A stretch of DNA of 64,000 nt from Agrostemma githago (GCA_958450325.1 OY288250.1:45606683-45670682), one strand, 5' to 3'; shown: positions 9,923 to 21,200, counted from the first letter of the stretch. The notes: generated from the sequence alone by a model not told the origin. Numbers and translations are program-made.

Positions 9923-10605
9923 GCAGCATGAGTTGATAATATGTTCAGACGAAAGTTTGATCGAGGGGAGTACTTAGAATGAGCTCGCGAGCATGAAGAA
10001 AAGGTTTAATTCGTTATTATTCACATGAATTTCTTCATAATTTTCAATGATCTCTGTAGTTTTTTGTTAGGGTTTGTGAAATTTGACTAACTTATTGTGT
10101 TTTTAATCCAGGAAAAAGATCGCCTCAAACCTAAATGTATGTTCTACTTTCTTTGAACTCCCTTTTGAGAATTTACGCTATGAAGTCGATTGAAGTGTTT
10201 TGTTCCATTGAGCATGGGCGGAGTTAGGGTAGCAAAATTTCTTTTGAAAGTCATCATGTTCAATGATTTTCGGAGAATTTGATGGTTTTATGTATTTGCT
10301 AAGCCGCCATACTCTGAGATTTCTGGGCAGCAAAAATCGAAAACTTTTAACTAATTATTCAGAAGTTAGGTTAGTGAGTGCTACATTGCTACCCCTTGCT
10401 GCTTTGTTGCATTGAATGCTGTTTAGAAAGCTTCTCTTTGTTTTAATGGAGAAAAAGGGTGCAGGAAAGTGCTTCTGAGTGTTGGTAATAACTGATGGGT
10501 GGCTGTTGTTTATGTATGTTCAGCGGAAGGGCCTCCAGTACAGAGACAACCATTGAAACATAGGGGCTATGAAGTGGATCTCGAGTCTTGACTGGTAAAA
10601 ACTCA
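9923..10605 (+). pseudogene. SNU23/ZMAT2-like splicing factor, intron-retaining fragment
   Basis: Three short exons with proper splice borders line up with the N-terminal half of the U4/U6.U5 tri-snRNP zinc-finger protein SNU23 (ZMAT2 in animals). Exon 9923-10003 reads VDNMFRRKFDRGEYLE then REHEEK; exon 10112-10136 reads EKDRLKPK; exon 10524-10605 reads GPPVQRQPLKHRGYEVDLES then LVKTQ. The 25-nt middle exon ends one base into a codon (AAAT|GTATGT) and exon 3 supplies the other two (TTCAG|CG), so phase is conserved. Three TGA stops interrupt it, two at places where the protein family has arginine (CGA to TGA). The zinc-finger half is missing. Introns rule out a processed copy; capture by a mobile element is likely. 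Family recognition is from memory of the conserved sequence. Confidence 0.75.
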
Positions 10606-12045
10606 GGTCACTTAAACAGAACATTTTTCTCAAGTTAACTTTGAATTCTAAGTGAAAGAGAAAAAGTTCTTTAAAACAATCCTTATGATTGTTTCCCATC
10701 ATCGTTGGATATTTCTACTGAATACAGATCTATAGTACATGTTGATAATTTCTTCTTGCTGTCAATTTGTTTTTCAGGACATAGAAGAGTATCACTTCAT
10801 TCTTAGCATCAGAATAAACAGTCGTGTATGCTATTTAATCTCGGGTTCCACTACTTTACGGTCATTCAACATATTAATTATCGATTTTGCGATTGATTTT
10901 GCCTTGGAAATATCCAATTGAAGGGAAATTTCAGCCAACTGTGAAAATGAAGCTGCGGAACTTCAAGGGTCTGACCTGAGTACCTTGACACAAAACCCGT
11001 GTGTCACCGTGGCAACATGAGAAATAAATCTATATTCTTCCTTATTTTTCTTCTTTATTTTTCATATAAAAAATAGGAAATTGCGTGTTTTCTTGGTCAA
11101 ATATTAGCATTTTTAGTATTTGTTCGAAATTATAACTCTCGGAATTGTGGACTGTGCTTCAAACTTTGAATAAATGCGGCCTTTATTCCATGGATACGAT
11201 TTCAAGGAAGTCATTTATTGTGCTTCAATCTTGATTGGAATTTGATGGACAATATGTTTGTTGACAAGATGGAATCGATGCAGGATTTGTTTTTTTTTGT
11301 GTAAAGATGAGAACTAACATTTACATATGATTAACATTTTGAAGTTAATATCACTTTTTAGAATGGTAGAAATTGAGGTATTTTGTGATTTAGGTCTTTT
11401 TTATTTTTTGATTTCTTTTCAACTCAGTAATAGTTTAATTCATTCAAGTTGGTTCAAGTTAGGTTTAGCTCAGGCTCATGGGGTTTATTTTGTCTCAATT
11501 ACTTCAGTCCATTTTAGTTGAGTTGAGCCTCATGAAGTTTATTCTATGCCAGCTAATTAAGTTCAGTCAGCTTCATATATCTTAGTTCGAAATAATAGAG
11601 TTTTAGTATTTTTACTTTCGTAAAATAATTTCTATTTTTCTCTACCTCTATGTATGAAATAAATGGATAACTTTTCTTGCAAAAAAACATACATTGGGAG
11701 AATTGGAAACCCAATTAAGAGTAATCGAATCATGATTTCTTTTTCAAAAGAGCTTGGTTTACCATGATCAATGACCGAACCTTGAATAAGAAGCAAAGTT
11801 CGTCAATTTTTTATTCCCCAAATAAACTTCCGACAATCTAATTATAGGGTTTAGGGTTTATATAAGAAGCAACTCTGCCGCATTTATTCATGTATAGCCT
11901 TTAATTTTGTGCAAGTAAATCATTTGAACATCGTATAACCATTTCTATTATAGAGTCTTAAATAATATATGCTTACAACTATTAATTTTTTATATTTTTT
12001 CTAATATATTAAATTATTTATACATTAAATATATAACACATTTTT
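10606..12045. other. Noncoding DNA downstream of the SNU23-like fragment
   Basis: A/T-rich with only short, unsupported ORFs. It may hold the decayed rest of the captured gene or Helitron filler. Two TTTAGGG-like units at 11848-11862 are too few to be a telomeric tract. Confidence 0.4.
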
Positions 12046-12081
12046 AATTCTTGCGTGCAAAATTGCACGGGCAAAAACTAG
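12046..12081 (+). mobile_element. Helitron-like 3' terminus
   Basis: CGTGCAAAATTGCACG can fold into a 7-bp hairpin, followed by GGCAAAAACTAG and then T. A hairpin a few bases before CTRR with T as the next base is the signature of a Helitron 3' end. The SNU23-like fragment upstream lies in the same orientation, consistent with gene-fragment capture. The 5' end is not fixed. Confidence 0.5.
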
Positions 12082-12404
12082 TAATTGGAAAATGATAAAC
12101 AAATTTTGCACCTTAAACTTGAAGTATGATGGAATTCATTAATTTTGAACGGAATTTGGATTAAGTTATTGATTATGAAATAAATTAGATAAATAGGTAC
12201 TTCCTCCAACTTTCTAGGATCTTCCCATTGTATATTTATTTGAGAGAGATTAAAATAATGAAACGGGAAAATTTTAGAAGGTTAGAGACAGTATAAGTTT
12301 TTTAAAAAAATGATCTAAGGTGTAAAATTTGAAAAAAATGTTATTTAAGATACTACTCCGTATAAGTTAATTTATCCTAAAGATATTATTCGACGAGAAT
12401 TATA

Positions 12405-12654
12405 CCCCTCTCATCCATTCAATCATTTACATGAGGATTTCACACCTTTAAGAAAAGTGGTAAACAAGTAAGGATATTATTGATAAATTAAATAGTTTTA
12501 TGGGTTCCACCAAACATAAAGTAATTAAAAAGTTGTGACATTTTGGGCAAATAAGAGAAAGATATGAGGATTATTTAGTAAAATCTTAACCAAAAGAAAA
12601 ATGTGAAGAATTAGTTGGATTATCCAAGTAAAGAATTGAATGGATGAGAGGGAG
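12405..12654. mobile_element. Stowaway-like MITE (about 250 bp)
   Basis: Left end CCCCTCTCATCCATTCAATC and right end GAATTGAATGGATGAGAGGG are inverted repeats, flanked by TA on both sides (12403-12404, 12655-12656). This matches Tc1/mariner-derived Stowaway elements. No coding content. Confidence 0.8.
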
Positions 12655-12861
12655 TATCAACTATGGACGTTTTCTGAAAATAATATAAATTTTATTTATT
12701 CTAAGAATAATACGTAACATTGGACTATTTATCTCAGAACAATATTAGTGACTTTTTAACCGATTACGTTAGATAACTTAACTCATTTTTAACTAATTCG
12801 ATGGATTAACAATCTGAAAGTGATTAAGTAAAGATTAAGATTGTAACACCCCGTATATTTT
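12655..12861. other. A/T-rich spacer ending in an LTR-start fragment
   Basis: No gene. The last bases, TGTAACACCCCGTATATTTT (12842-12861), look like the first 19-20 bases of a gypsy LTR cut off by element A. Confidence 0.4.
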
Positions 12862-13159
12862 TGATAAGTGTGTTTTGTAGTGTTTATTTCACGTGTTTGG
12901 TCCCGCTTTCTTTTGTGAAATCGCTCTTTAGAGCGGTTTCGAGGCTACTTACGCTTCTTCTAGCTTGTTTTAGGTTCCTAATGCTCATCATGGAGAAATG
13001 GAACGATTCTGTTTCGTTTCCGATGCATATAGTGTCAATGAAGAGAAGCGACGATGACTCGGTGACTTAGACTCGATCCCGAGTCCCTTGGAGCCCATTT
13101 GAAGATATCTTGAGCACCAAGGATCGATAAGAAGCCTAGGAAGAGCAAATAAGGACCCA

Positions 13160-13281
13160 TCACGGCCGGGAAGGACCCATCACGGTCGGGATGAGAAGAC
13201 GAGAAGAAACGAGCCACTGGAGGGCCTTCTCGTCCGGGACCACCACCTTCCCGACCGGGACCATTACCTTCCCGGCCAGGA
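13160..13281. repeat. Phased inverted-repeat cluster in LTR A
   Basis: Five 12-bp units of the form TCNCG-NN-CGGGA or close: TCACGGCCGGGA (13160), TCACGGTCGGGA (13180), TCTCGTCCGGGA (13228), TCCCGACCGGGA (13249), TCCCGGCCAGGA (13270). Start spacing 20, 48, 21, 21 bp. Confidence 0.9.
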
Positions 13282-13336
13282 AGGTCCCAGCTCGCACTCC
13301 GCTTCATTCTTTTCATCCCCTTCACTTATGAAACCG

Positions 13337-13344
13337 TATATATA
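13337..13344 (+). promoter_or_regulatory. TATA box of LTR A
   Basis: TATATATA, 55 nt after the last palindrome unit; the solo LTR has the same box 56 nt after its cluster. Likely start of the U3/R border. Confidence 0.6.
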
Positions 13345-14355
13345 CCTTCCTCTTGTATTGTCTTAAACACATTACCTTAGATGAAACCCTAGATAGAAAT
13401 TAGTGTAGCTTAGCTTAGTTTCTCCTTAATCTTTCTTTAATCTTAGCTTAATCTTAGTTAGTTACTCTTGTATTATTGGAATTCTTGAAGAATCTACCAA
13501 TCTTGACAACATTGGTGGATGTTTTGGGTTTTCTTATATGCAAGTTTCAATCTTTTCCATTCATCTTGTAGTTGGTATAATCCTTCTTCTCTCTTTTCCT
13601 TTAATCTTTCATTGTTAGTAAAGTTTCATTCTTTATCTCTTGTTTATTGTTTCTCTTTGTTTATTCTTCATTATGAATGTGTTTGTTCTTATGTTGGTTT
13701 CTCTAGCTTATGTTGGTTTTAGTTTAATTATGTGTGAGTAGTTTTCCCCTAGGGTTAGTAGGGGGATTGGGTGTGATTAGGGATGATTAGGGTGAGATTG
13801 GTGATGCTAGTTGTTGTTTTTGTTGTTTCCTAATGCCCTGCACTCAACATGTTCGATGAAATGCTTGTGAGACTTGAGACGATCAGTCCTTGTTTTTCTT
13901 GCTTCTTCTCTTGCATGTCCTTGTTTGGTGATATGTTTGGTTCCTCTACTAGGAGCGAGAGTGTGGTGAGGAGACCCCTAGGCTGTTTAAGTAGCGAGAG
14001 CCCGAATGTAACCTAGGCTACGAAACCATGCTAGCACCCCCGTTTCCCCTTTTGATCTCCTTGGCATCCATGAACCCGACCTAGCCCTAGTTTCCTTCTT
14101 ATTGATTTAACTCGCTTCCCATTATCATTAGTTGTTTGTTTTGCCTTTTTATTTCATGTTATAGACTTTAGTTTAGTCATTAGTCAATCTTAGTCAATCA
14201 CTTTAGTTTGTCTTGAACCTAGTCTTAGACCGTAGCACCCTCTAGTTTGGAACTTCCGTCCTTGAGGATCGACTCGACTTACCCTAGCTACCTAGCTTAG
14301 ATTCGTTGATATTATTTTGGTCGGTAGGATAGACGACAAACTCCTACCGTCAAAT

Positions 14356-14373
14356 TGGCGCTGTTGCCGGGGA
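14356..14373 (+). other. Primer-binding site of element A (tRNA-Asp)
   Basis: TGGCGCTGTTGCCGGGGA matches the complement of the tRNA-Asp 3' end (TGGCGCCGTTGCCGGGGA) with one difference. It lies 3 nt after the LTR, as in Athila elements. Confidence 0.85.
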
Positions 14374-14513
14374 CGGCGTAGTTTAGACTCTTGTGTGCTT
14401 AGTTTTAGACTTTTTTCTTGATTTTTGTGTTTTATTCTCCTTGTGTATCTCCGTTCTTTCTTCTTGGGTGCTTATTTCTCTCTTCCTAGTGCCTCAAAAG
14501 CACTAGGCTTCTA

Positions 14514-15638
14514 ATGTTTTCTCAAGTGTTTCTAGTTCATCTAATGTATCAAGGCAACGTTATGACAATGACGCATCTAAGCTACCATCAATCGTCATGG
14601 GACAATCATGGGACAAATTACCAAGACCAACAATTTTACCAACTATCTCAATCTCATCAACAATCTTATGAACCCCCTTCATTTGGCTACCATGAAAGTT
14701 GTCAAGGACCATTCCAAAATCCTAACAATTACCAAATACCTTCACATAACTCACAACCAAAAATCCCCAACTTTGAGCTTTGTCAAATGATTCTTCAAAT
14801 GCAAAAGAGTCAACAAGAGATGCAAAAGAATCAACAAGTGATGATGATTCAAATACAAAGGGACCAAGACGAGTTCATGGCTCAACATCAAAGAGAAAAT
14901 GAGGTGCAAGATGCTCGAATTAATGCACTCATAGCTCGTTACACGATGTTGACCACTCGGACTCCACAACTTGTCGAGGAAGGTTCATTTGGGCAAGAAG
15001 ATCGGTTGTCTCCACAAGGCAATCAACCCGGTTATGAGGCCACGAATGAAGAAGAGAGGGTCAACCAAGGGATCATTGTTGAGAGTTGCTCGAATGGTAA
15101 AGCTATGAGAATAATGGAAGAAGTTGAAGCTTCAAGGGGTGATCTTGAGGAGGATATCATTTTCAACTCGCATACCACTAATGCTTTAATAAACAAGCAT
15201 GAAGAAAGTTGTGTAATCAGTATGGTTGACAAAGAGGAGGGAATTGAACCTAATTCTTATATTAACTCTTGGGAAGCCAATGTTGATGCCATTAAATCGG
15301 ATTTACATGATTTTCTTCGTGATGAACCGGATCTTATATCTGGAGAGATTGAAACCATTCCTTCAAGACAATCTCAAATCAAGATCCACCAACCAACGTT
15401 GAAGCCGGTAGAAGGAGTGGAGGTGATACATGAGGATATAGATGAAGATGACAATGTTTTGTCGTCAAAGAATGTGTTTACTTCTTTCATTCCTCAAAAG
15501 AAACCGGAAGTCCCGAAGATAGGTCTCAAAGAGGTTAAAATCATGAGTGAAAAGCCGAAAACAAGTGAAGATAAGACTCCTCTAGGCCAAATTGACAAGG
15601 TGAGTGAAATGAAGGCTATACTTGGGAGAAAGAGATAG
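14514..15638 (+). CDS. Unassigned ORF of element A (374 aa)
   Basis: Glutamine/asparagine-rich N-terminus (QDQQFYQLSQSHQQSYEPPS), then a glutamine-rich probable coiled coil (MILQMQKSQQEMQKNQQVMM), then an acidic middle. No zinc knuckle, protease or RT motif. Position directly after the primer site is where gag would be, so it may be a derived or replaced gag-like protein. The end (VSEMKAILGRKR) is probably a frameshift: another frame goes on with EIDALELALNGKLGELLGDL before stopping. Function not known. Confidence 0.55.
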   Translation: MFSQVFLVHLMYQGNVMTMTHLSYHQSSWDNHGTNYQDQQFYQLSQSHQQSYEPPSFGYHESCQGPFQNPNNYQIPSHNSQPKIPNFELCQMILQMQKSQQEMQKNQQVMMIQIQRDQDEFMAQHQRENEVQDARINALIARYTMLTTRTPQLVEEGSFGQEDRLSPQGNQPGYEATNEEERVNQGIIVESCSNGKAMRIMEEVEASRGDLEEDIIFNSHTTNALINKHEESCVISMVDKEEGIEPNSYINSWEANVDAIKSDLHDFLRDEPDLISGEIETIPSRQSQIKIHQPTLKPVEGVEVIHEDIDEDDNVLSSKNVFTSFIPQKKPEVPKIGLKEVKIMSEKPKTSEDKTPLGQIDKVSEMKAILGRKR

Positions 15639-16215
15639 ATGCCTTAGAACTTGCCTTGAATGGGAAGTTAGGGGAGCTATTGGGGGATTTGGAGATGCCA
15701 TGCTAGACCAAACCGTCGAAGAAATCGAGGCCGCCCTCAAAGGCCTTGAATTTCTTCATGGTGAGAATTTTAGTAAGAATGACGATGAGGTTTCCCCTAG
15801 AGCCTCCAAAGAAGAAAACTTGATGCCTTCACCTTCTTTATCGCACTTGATTTTAAGTCCCTTGTCTTGTAAGATGGTTGATAAATTGGATCCTTGTCGG
15901 GCGGCGAAAAAGAATTTTATTCTTAATCCCGTAAAAGAAGCAACACCCTTAGGGTATGATCTCCCAAACCATAACACCAAGCATGATCTTAGACCACTAT
16001 ACCTACCGGATGGTCATAAGAGTCATTGCTTTTTTGGTTGGAAAGACCCGGGAGATCATGAGAAACTCAGGCATAATGAATTAGATGTTCGCTTCTTGCC
16101 TCCGACTTGGAAGCTTTTGATGACAGCTTGGCTCGACGAAATGAGCCTTCATGAAGATGTTGCTGGAGCATTTGATTTACTCCTCCGAGCCCTTGAGGGC
16201 TATGGAAAAGAATGA
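15622..16215 (+). pseudogene. Continuation of the element A ORF, other frame (197 aa)
   Basis: Overlaps the previous ORF by 17 bases. From about residue 27 it looks like real coding sequence (LDQTVEEIEAALKGLEFLHG, LRPLYLPDGHKSHCFFGWKD, VRFLPPTWKLLMTAWLDEM). The LPD...HCF-GW and FLPPTWKLL motifs suggest a conserved element protein that I do not recognise. The start is probably not at 15622; the segment is likely the C-terminal part of the 374-aa ORF separated by indels near 15620-15705. Confidence 0.5.
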
Positions 16216-16591
16216 AGAATCCACCATCCTCGGTTTGACGGAGTTCCTCAAGAACCGTCATGTTGTATATTCCTCTTTCCTCTTCTTTTCTCCTTTTGCG
16301 TTTGTATTTGTGTGATTTGTTTGTTTCTAAGCTTTGTATGTTTTGTGGAGTTCTTGTCAATTGGAATTTTCTTGAGTGATGTGAGGGAGAGAGTTTTGAT
16401 GGAAGTTTTTGAGCTTGATTGATAGGTTTGAAGTGAAGATTGGATGATAGAAGCTTTGAAGCTTGGTGGAGGAAGTCGGTTTTTGAGCTTTTCGTAAGCT
16501 TCTAGGGACGGGATTTTTATCCCGTAGTTGGTAATGTTCTTAGGGTGGAAGACTTGGTAAAATCAAGGGGGAATGAAGAGCTAGAGAGGTG

Positions 16592-16727
16592 TCACGGCCG
16601 TGATGAACCCCTCACGACCGTTGTGCTTTAAAAGACTGATCACTGACAGGCCATCCCGCCCGTGAGCAAAGTTGATCCCGACCGGGACGAGGTCTTCCCG
16701 ACCGTGATGGGGCCGTCACGACCGGGA
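16592..16727. repeat. Phased inverted-repeat cluster inside element A
   Basis: Six 12-bp units start at 16592 (TCACGGCCGTGA, a perfect palindrome), 16612, 16654 (TCCCGCCCGTGA), 16676 (TCCCGACCGGGA), 16696 (TCCCGACCGTGA) and 16716 (TCACGACCGGGA). Spacing 20, 42, 22, 20, 20 bp. Confidence 0.9.
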
Positions 16728-16783
16728 AGGACCCCAGCAGCCCCCTTCGCCTTCTTTTCTTCATTTAAGCCCCACCCCACCAC

Positions 16784-16789
16784 TTTATA
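16784..16789 (+). promoter_or_regulatory. TATA-like box after the internal cluster
   Basis: TTTATA followed by CCCCCACC, 56 nt after the last unit, matching the LTR layout of this family (55-56 nt). Suggests an internal promoter; unproven. Confidence 0.35.
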
Positions 16790-17517
16790 CCCCCACCCAA
16801 CCTCCCTACTCACCTTTGCCATTATCATTTCATCCCTACACTTCAATTATACACCTTCATCTCATCTTCTCATCACTATATACCGAGTTTCCCCATAAAC
16901 CCCACCCTCATTTACACCAATGCAAGCCCGATAATTGTACTTGAGACTACATTTAGGAAGAGGAGGAATATCGATGACAAAGATGAGCAAAGTGCCGAAA
17001 ATGATCATTGAGACGATGAAGATTGTTGAGTTGCTAACCGTTTGGTAGGCACGAATCTCTTTTCATTTCCGTCTTTTATTTGCTAGTCTTTCTTTGTATA
17101 TATGTTCCCCTTCCTTTTATGCATTTGGTGTCATGGCGGCGCTCGAGGCCTTTGTGGTTATTGCTCCTTATTCTCGATGACGTGATTACATCGAGAATCG
17201 TTTGAAAAATCCAAATTGACAAGTTCTTTTTTCACTTTTTCTTTATTTTTATTCCCTTTTTTGGTAGAATTTAGTCGGAATTGGGCGAAATCCGGGTTAG
17301 GTGACTTGATTAAACCTAGCCCTCCCCCTCCCATTTCCTTTTATTTTCTTCTTTTTATTTCTTCCCCCATCCATATCTTTTCTCGTCTCGGCCCTAGGTA
17401 GCTTGATTACACCTAGGCCCGACACATTCTACCCTTTCTTCACTTTCATTTTTGATTTTTAGCTTTATTTTCCCTTTTTCTCTTCTTTTTAGTGTCTCCA
17501 CACACTACCGATCGAGC

Positions 17518-17549
17518 ATGAGGACATTGCTCGGTTTAAGTGTGGGGGA
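17518..17549 (+). promoter_or_regulatory. Conserved GAGGACATTG...GTGTGGGGGA motif
   Basis: ATGAGGACATTG, then about 9 nt, then a GT(G/T)TGGGGG run. Element B has the same pair at 38128-38158. Known informally from many plant gypsy elements; role unknown. Confidence 0.55.
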
Positions 17550-18212
17550 ACGATATCCTAGTCTAGATTACTTTTATTTTCGTAGTTTTTTTTTTTCAAA
17601 AAAAATTTAAAATTCCTAAAAATTTGAAAAATTTCATAAAAACCAAAAAGATTTTCTTTTGTGTCTTTGTGTCGTATATTTGTTTTGTTGTGTGTGTTTT
17701 GCCTCCCCATTTTCTTGTAGGTTGCTTGATCGCCGTGAGTTTCGGAAAGTTCTTGACATCCGGTAATATCCTTCTATCTCTTTCTCCTTTTTCCATTTTG
17801 GTGTTGGGAGGAGAATTTGTGATGGTGTGTGCTCGGGTGGAGCGTTTTGGAGTTTGTGGTTGATGTGGTTGCTTGTTTGGAAGTTTCGGGGTGGTGTTTG
17901 TTTAATTTTTTGTGTGTTTGTTTAATTTTGTTTCGTTTTGTGTAGTCTTTATTTTGTCTTGTTTAGTTTGTGTCTAGTGTAGAAAATGTTTTCGAAAATC
18001 CGGTTTTGAGGCTAGTGCGCAAGTGTTTACTTTCCCGTTTTAGTTATACGAATCGATTCTTGGACTTTAATTTAGTAGAATGACTTTAAATCAATAGTTT
18101 CGTTGGTTGTTTACCTTGTGTCCACCTAGTCTACTAGGGATTTACTTCGGGATTTGCATATTGACCACTTTGACCACCACGGAGTGAAAAAGCCTTGGTT
18201 GCCGAGTCCCGT

Positions 18213-21200
18213 TGTAACACCTCTGATTTTATAATTTAAATTAAATTAAAGTTATATTCGTATTTTTATTTTATTTACGATTTAACTCGTAATTCTTAAA
18301 ATTATTATAAAACGAAATTATCGTTTAATCGTTTCAAACTCCTAAAATTTATGTGACTTGGAAACTCTTCTTATATTTAAAACATATTTTTATTTCTGTT
18401 TCGATTCATTTTATACCTTTAATTTAATTCTTATCGAAAGTCTATTTCGACGATTTGAATTCTAAATTCTTTTTATTTAATTATATTTAAGCTCAAATTT
18501 CAGTTTCGTCTCGAATAATTATTATTATCTCGAGAAACGTTTATTTTACTCATTTTAGTAGTCGGCCCAACTATTTTACTAACTCGTTTATATTTCGATT
18601 CCGTGGGTCAGTAAACGTATATTCTCCGTCCGTGTCATTGTAGCATCTACTTTATTTTATTACTACATTCTCCTAACCAACTAAAATTACATTCTTCCCC
18701 CTTCCCATATTGGTTCCTCCGCTCACTCTCATTCAACCCCAATTAATATTACGTTCACCCCACCCCTTTTTACTGATTCACTTCCCCTTCCGGTTTTTTT
18801 CTTATATTCATCCACCGCTTCACCTTTGCACTCGCTTACTTTCCTCCTCTGTTTCGTCATTCTATGTCATCAGCATGGGATCACCGCCTTTTCAAGCTGT
18901 CACGACTTTCTGCTGTTTCGTATGTTGCTTGCCGCTGCTGTATTTACTGTCGCCTGCTGCTGCTGTTGTTGGTATGTTGCTGTCCTGTTGATGCTGCTAT
19001 TTTTCGTCCCTTTTCCTTCTTATTCTTCCTATTCCTGCGCTGCTTCTTCTCCTTTTTCCGTTCCTTTCTTCTTCCCCTGCTGCCGTCTTTTGTTTGTTCA
19101 TATGTTTCGCTGCTGCTTGGTTTTAATTTGATGCTGCTATTGCGTTGTTCTGTTGCTGTATTTTTTTCTGATGCTGCTGCGTTTTGTGGCGTGTTGTTGC
19201 TGCTGCTGTTGTCCGATTTTCTCTTTTCCTCTTCTTTCATTGAGTCTGCCGCCTGCTTCTGTCTGTTCACTTCGTTCTTTCCCTTCTCCTTTCTCTGTTT
19301 TGATTCGTCCTCATCTCGTCTTTATTTTGTCCTTCTGTCTCGTTCATCTTCCTCGATTTTCCTTCCTTCGCTGCTGCTGTTCTTTTTCGTGTTTCGTGGT
19401 TTGTGTTGTTGTTGTCACTCTTCTCGTACCTCCTTTTCACTCGGTTTAGGTTTCGATGTCGAGTTTGTGTCTGGTAATATGTATTGCTACCGGTTCATCA
19501 TTGTTTGTTGCTTATGCGTTCGTTCGGCTCAGTTCACATTTCTCCATTTCAGTCGCTGTCGTGCAATTGTTATAACTCAGATTTGTACCTATTTCTCATC
19601 AGTTTTGTTTGTACGTGACTACGGTTGGCATCTTCAGCCTCGATTCATCTTCTATTCCTTTATTCTATTCATTTTGATATGTCGCATTTGCTGCCTTCAT
19701 TGCTTTCCGTAGGTGTTGCTGTTACTGCTCTATTTTCTGCTGCTCGTTATACCGACGTATACATCGTGGTCTTCTTCGTTCTATTGCACGTGTACTGCTG
19801 TTGCTGTTCGTATATAGCTGAGGTGTTCGTGACTGTTTCTGTTTTCTAGTCCGTATTCTCCATCGTCCCTCTATTCGTCATACTCCGTTCTCACCATATT
19901 CTTTTTGTTCCTCCTCTTCGTTCTACTCGTCCTATGGTTCTCATACCATATAATTATCTGTTTCCGTAAGATTTGTGAGAAGGACTCAGACGAGGCCATG
20001 TACATGATCGATTTGGATGCCGACTCAAGGTAACTTTAGGACGTTACTCGGTGTTATAACGTATGTTTGAGTAGTAGTATGTAGTAAATATTTTAATTTC
20101 GGTTTTCTAATTTTAGCTATATATTATTGGTAATTATATTATTTTTAAATCGTATGCCTTATAAGTATTCTTACAAGTTTTCGATATCGTCTTATAAATC
20201 GTTAGTAATTTAATTATTTACGATCGTTATAATAATTTGTTGGTTATCGTGACACTAGTATCTAAATATTATCGATTTCATATTTTCCTCTTATTTCATT
20301 AATTTGATATTTTAACTCAAATCGTATTTTTATATTATATTCGAGATTTGTATACTTGTTTAATAAATTAATTTCATTTTACGACTTATATTAAAAAATG
20401 AGAAAATAGTCGATTTTGTTTTAAATACATTTTTAGTCGAGACTATTTTCCCTAATAATTTCTCATTTATCTACGATTGATTATTTTTAGTAAAATCAGT
20501 ATTATTTATCGATAAAATCTATTTGCTAAAAATAATTTGAAAGCTTTATAAAATCTCGTTTAATTTATAAAACTCATCGACTCAATTAATTCTGATAGCG
20601 TTTTTCTTAGAACATCTATTTTATAAAATTTGTAGTTTCAACTCGATTTCCTAAATTATTTATAAAATACTATATATTGACTTATTATATTTTATTTATA
20701 TTTTGAGTAACGAATTTAGAAATATATTAAAGTTACGATAACGACGATAATATTAAAATGTTAATTTCGTTAGAAATGCTGGTTTTAATACATTTCACAT
20801 ATTTGAGTAACTTACGTATTTTCTATAACGAAATTCCTATTTTAAGTAAGTTTCTAAATTTAGTAAGTTTCTATTTATAGGAAGTTTCCCTTTTTATATA
20901 AGTGTTTATTCCTTTTATCCTCATAATGATTATATTTATTTTGATTATCGATAATGGCTGTTTTGGAGTCATGGAATAAAGTCAAGTGTGGGGCTAAAGT
21001 AATATAATCTGGGGTTTACGTTTTTGCCATCAACTATAAGGCTAGTATATCAGGAATCGTTACATTAGCTAGTTGTTGAACCGGGTGACAGGTATCCCGA
21101 GAGTTGTGTACATTTTGACCTTAAGCTTAGGCCTCGCAGTAAGTTGCCGTCATAAGTTGAACTGGGTGACAGGTAATCCCAGGAGGGGTGTGCATTGTCT

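Larger units (their letters stand above)
12862..14352 (+). repeat. 5' LTR of element A
   Basis: Starts TGATAAGTGTG, ends CTCCTACCGTCA immediately before AAT and the primer site. Shares order with the solo LTR at 52849: start motif, GGTCCC region, palindrome cluster, TATATATA, and a long U5. About 1.49 kb. Confidence 0.8.
16216..18207 (+). other. Long noncoding 3' region of element A
   Basis: No credible gene. Contains a second phased palindrome cluster (16592-16727), a TTTATA box 56 nt after it, and the motif GAGGACATTG followed by GTGTGGGGGA (17520-17549). Rich in T and C tracts. Confidence 0.6.

Noticed and set aside
11848..11862. TTTAGGG-like telomeric units
   Set aside because: Only two units; chance occurrence in A/T-rich DNA.
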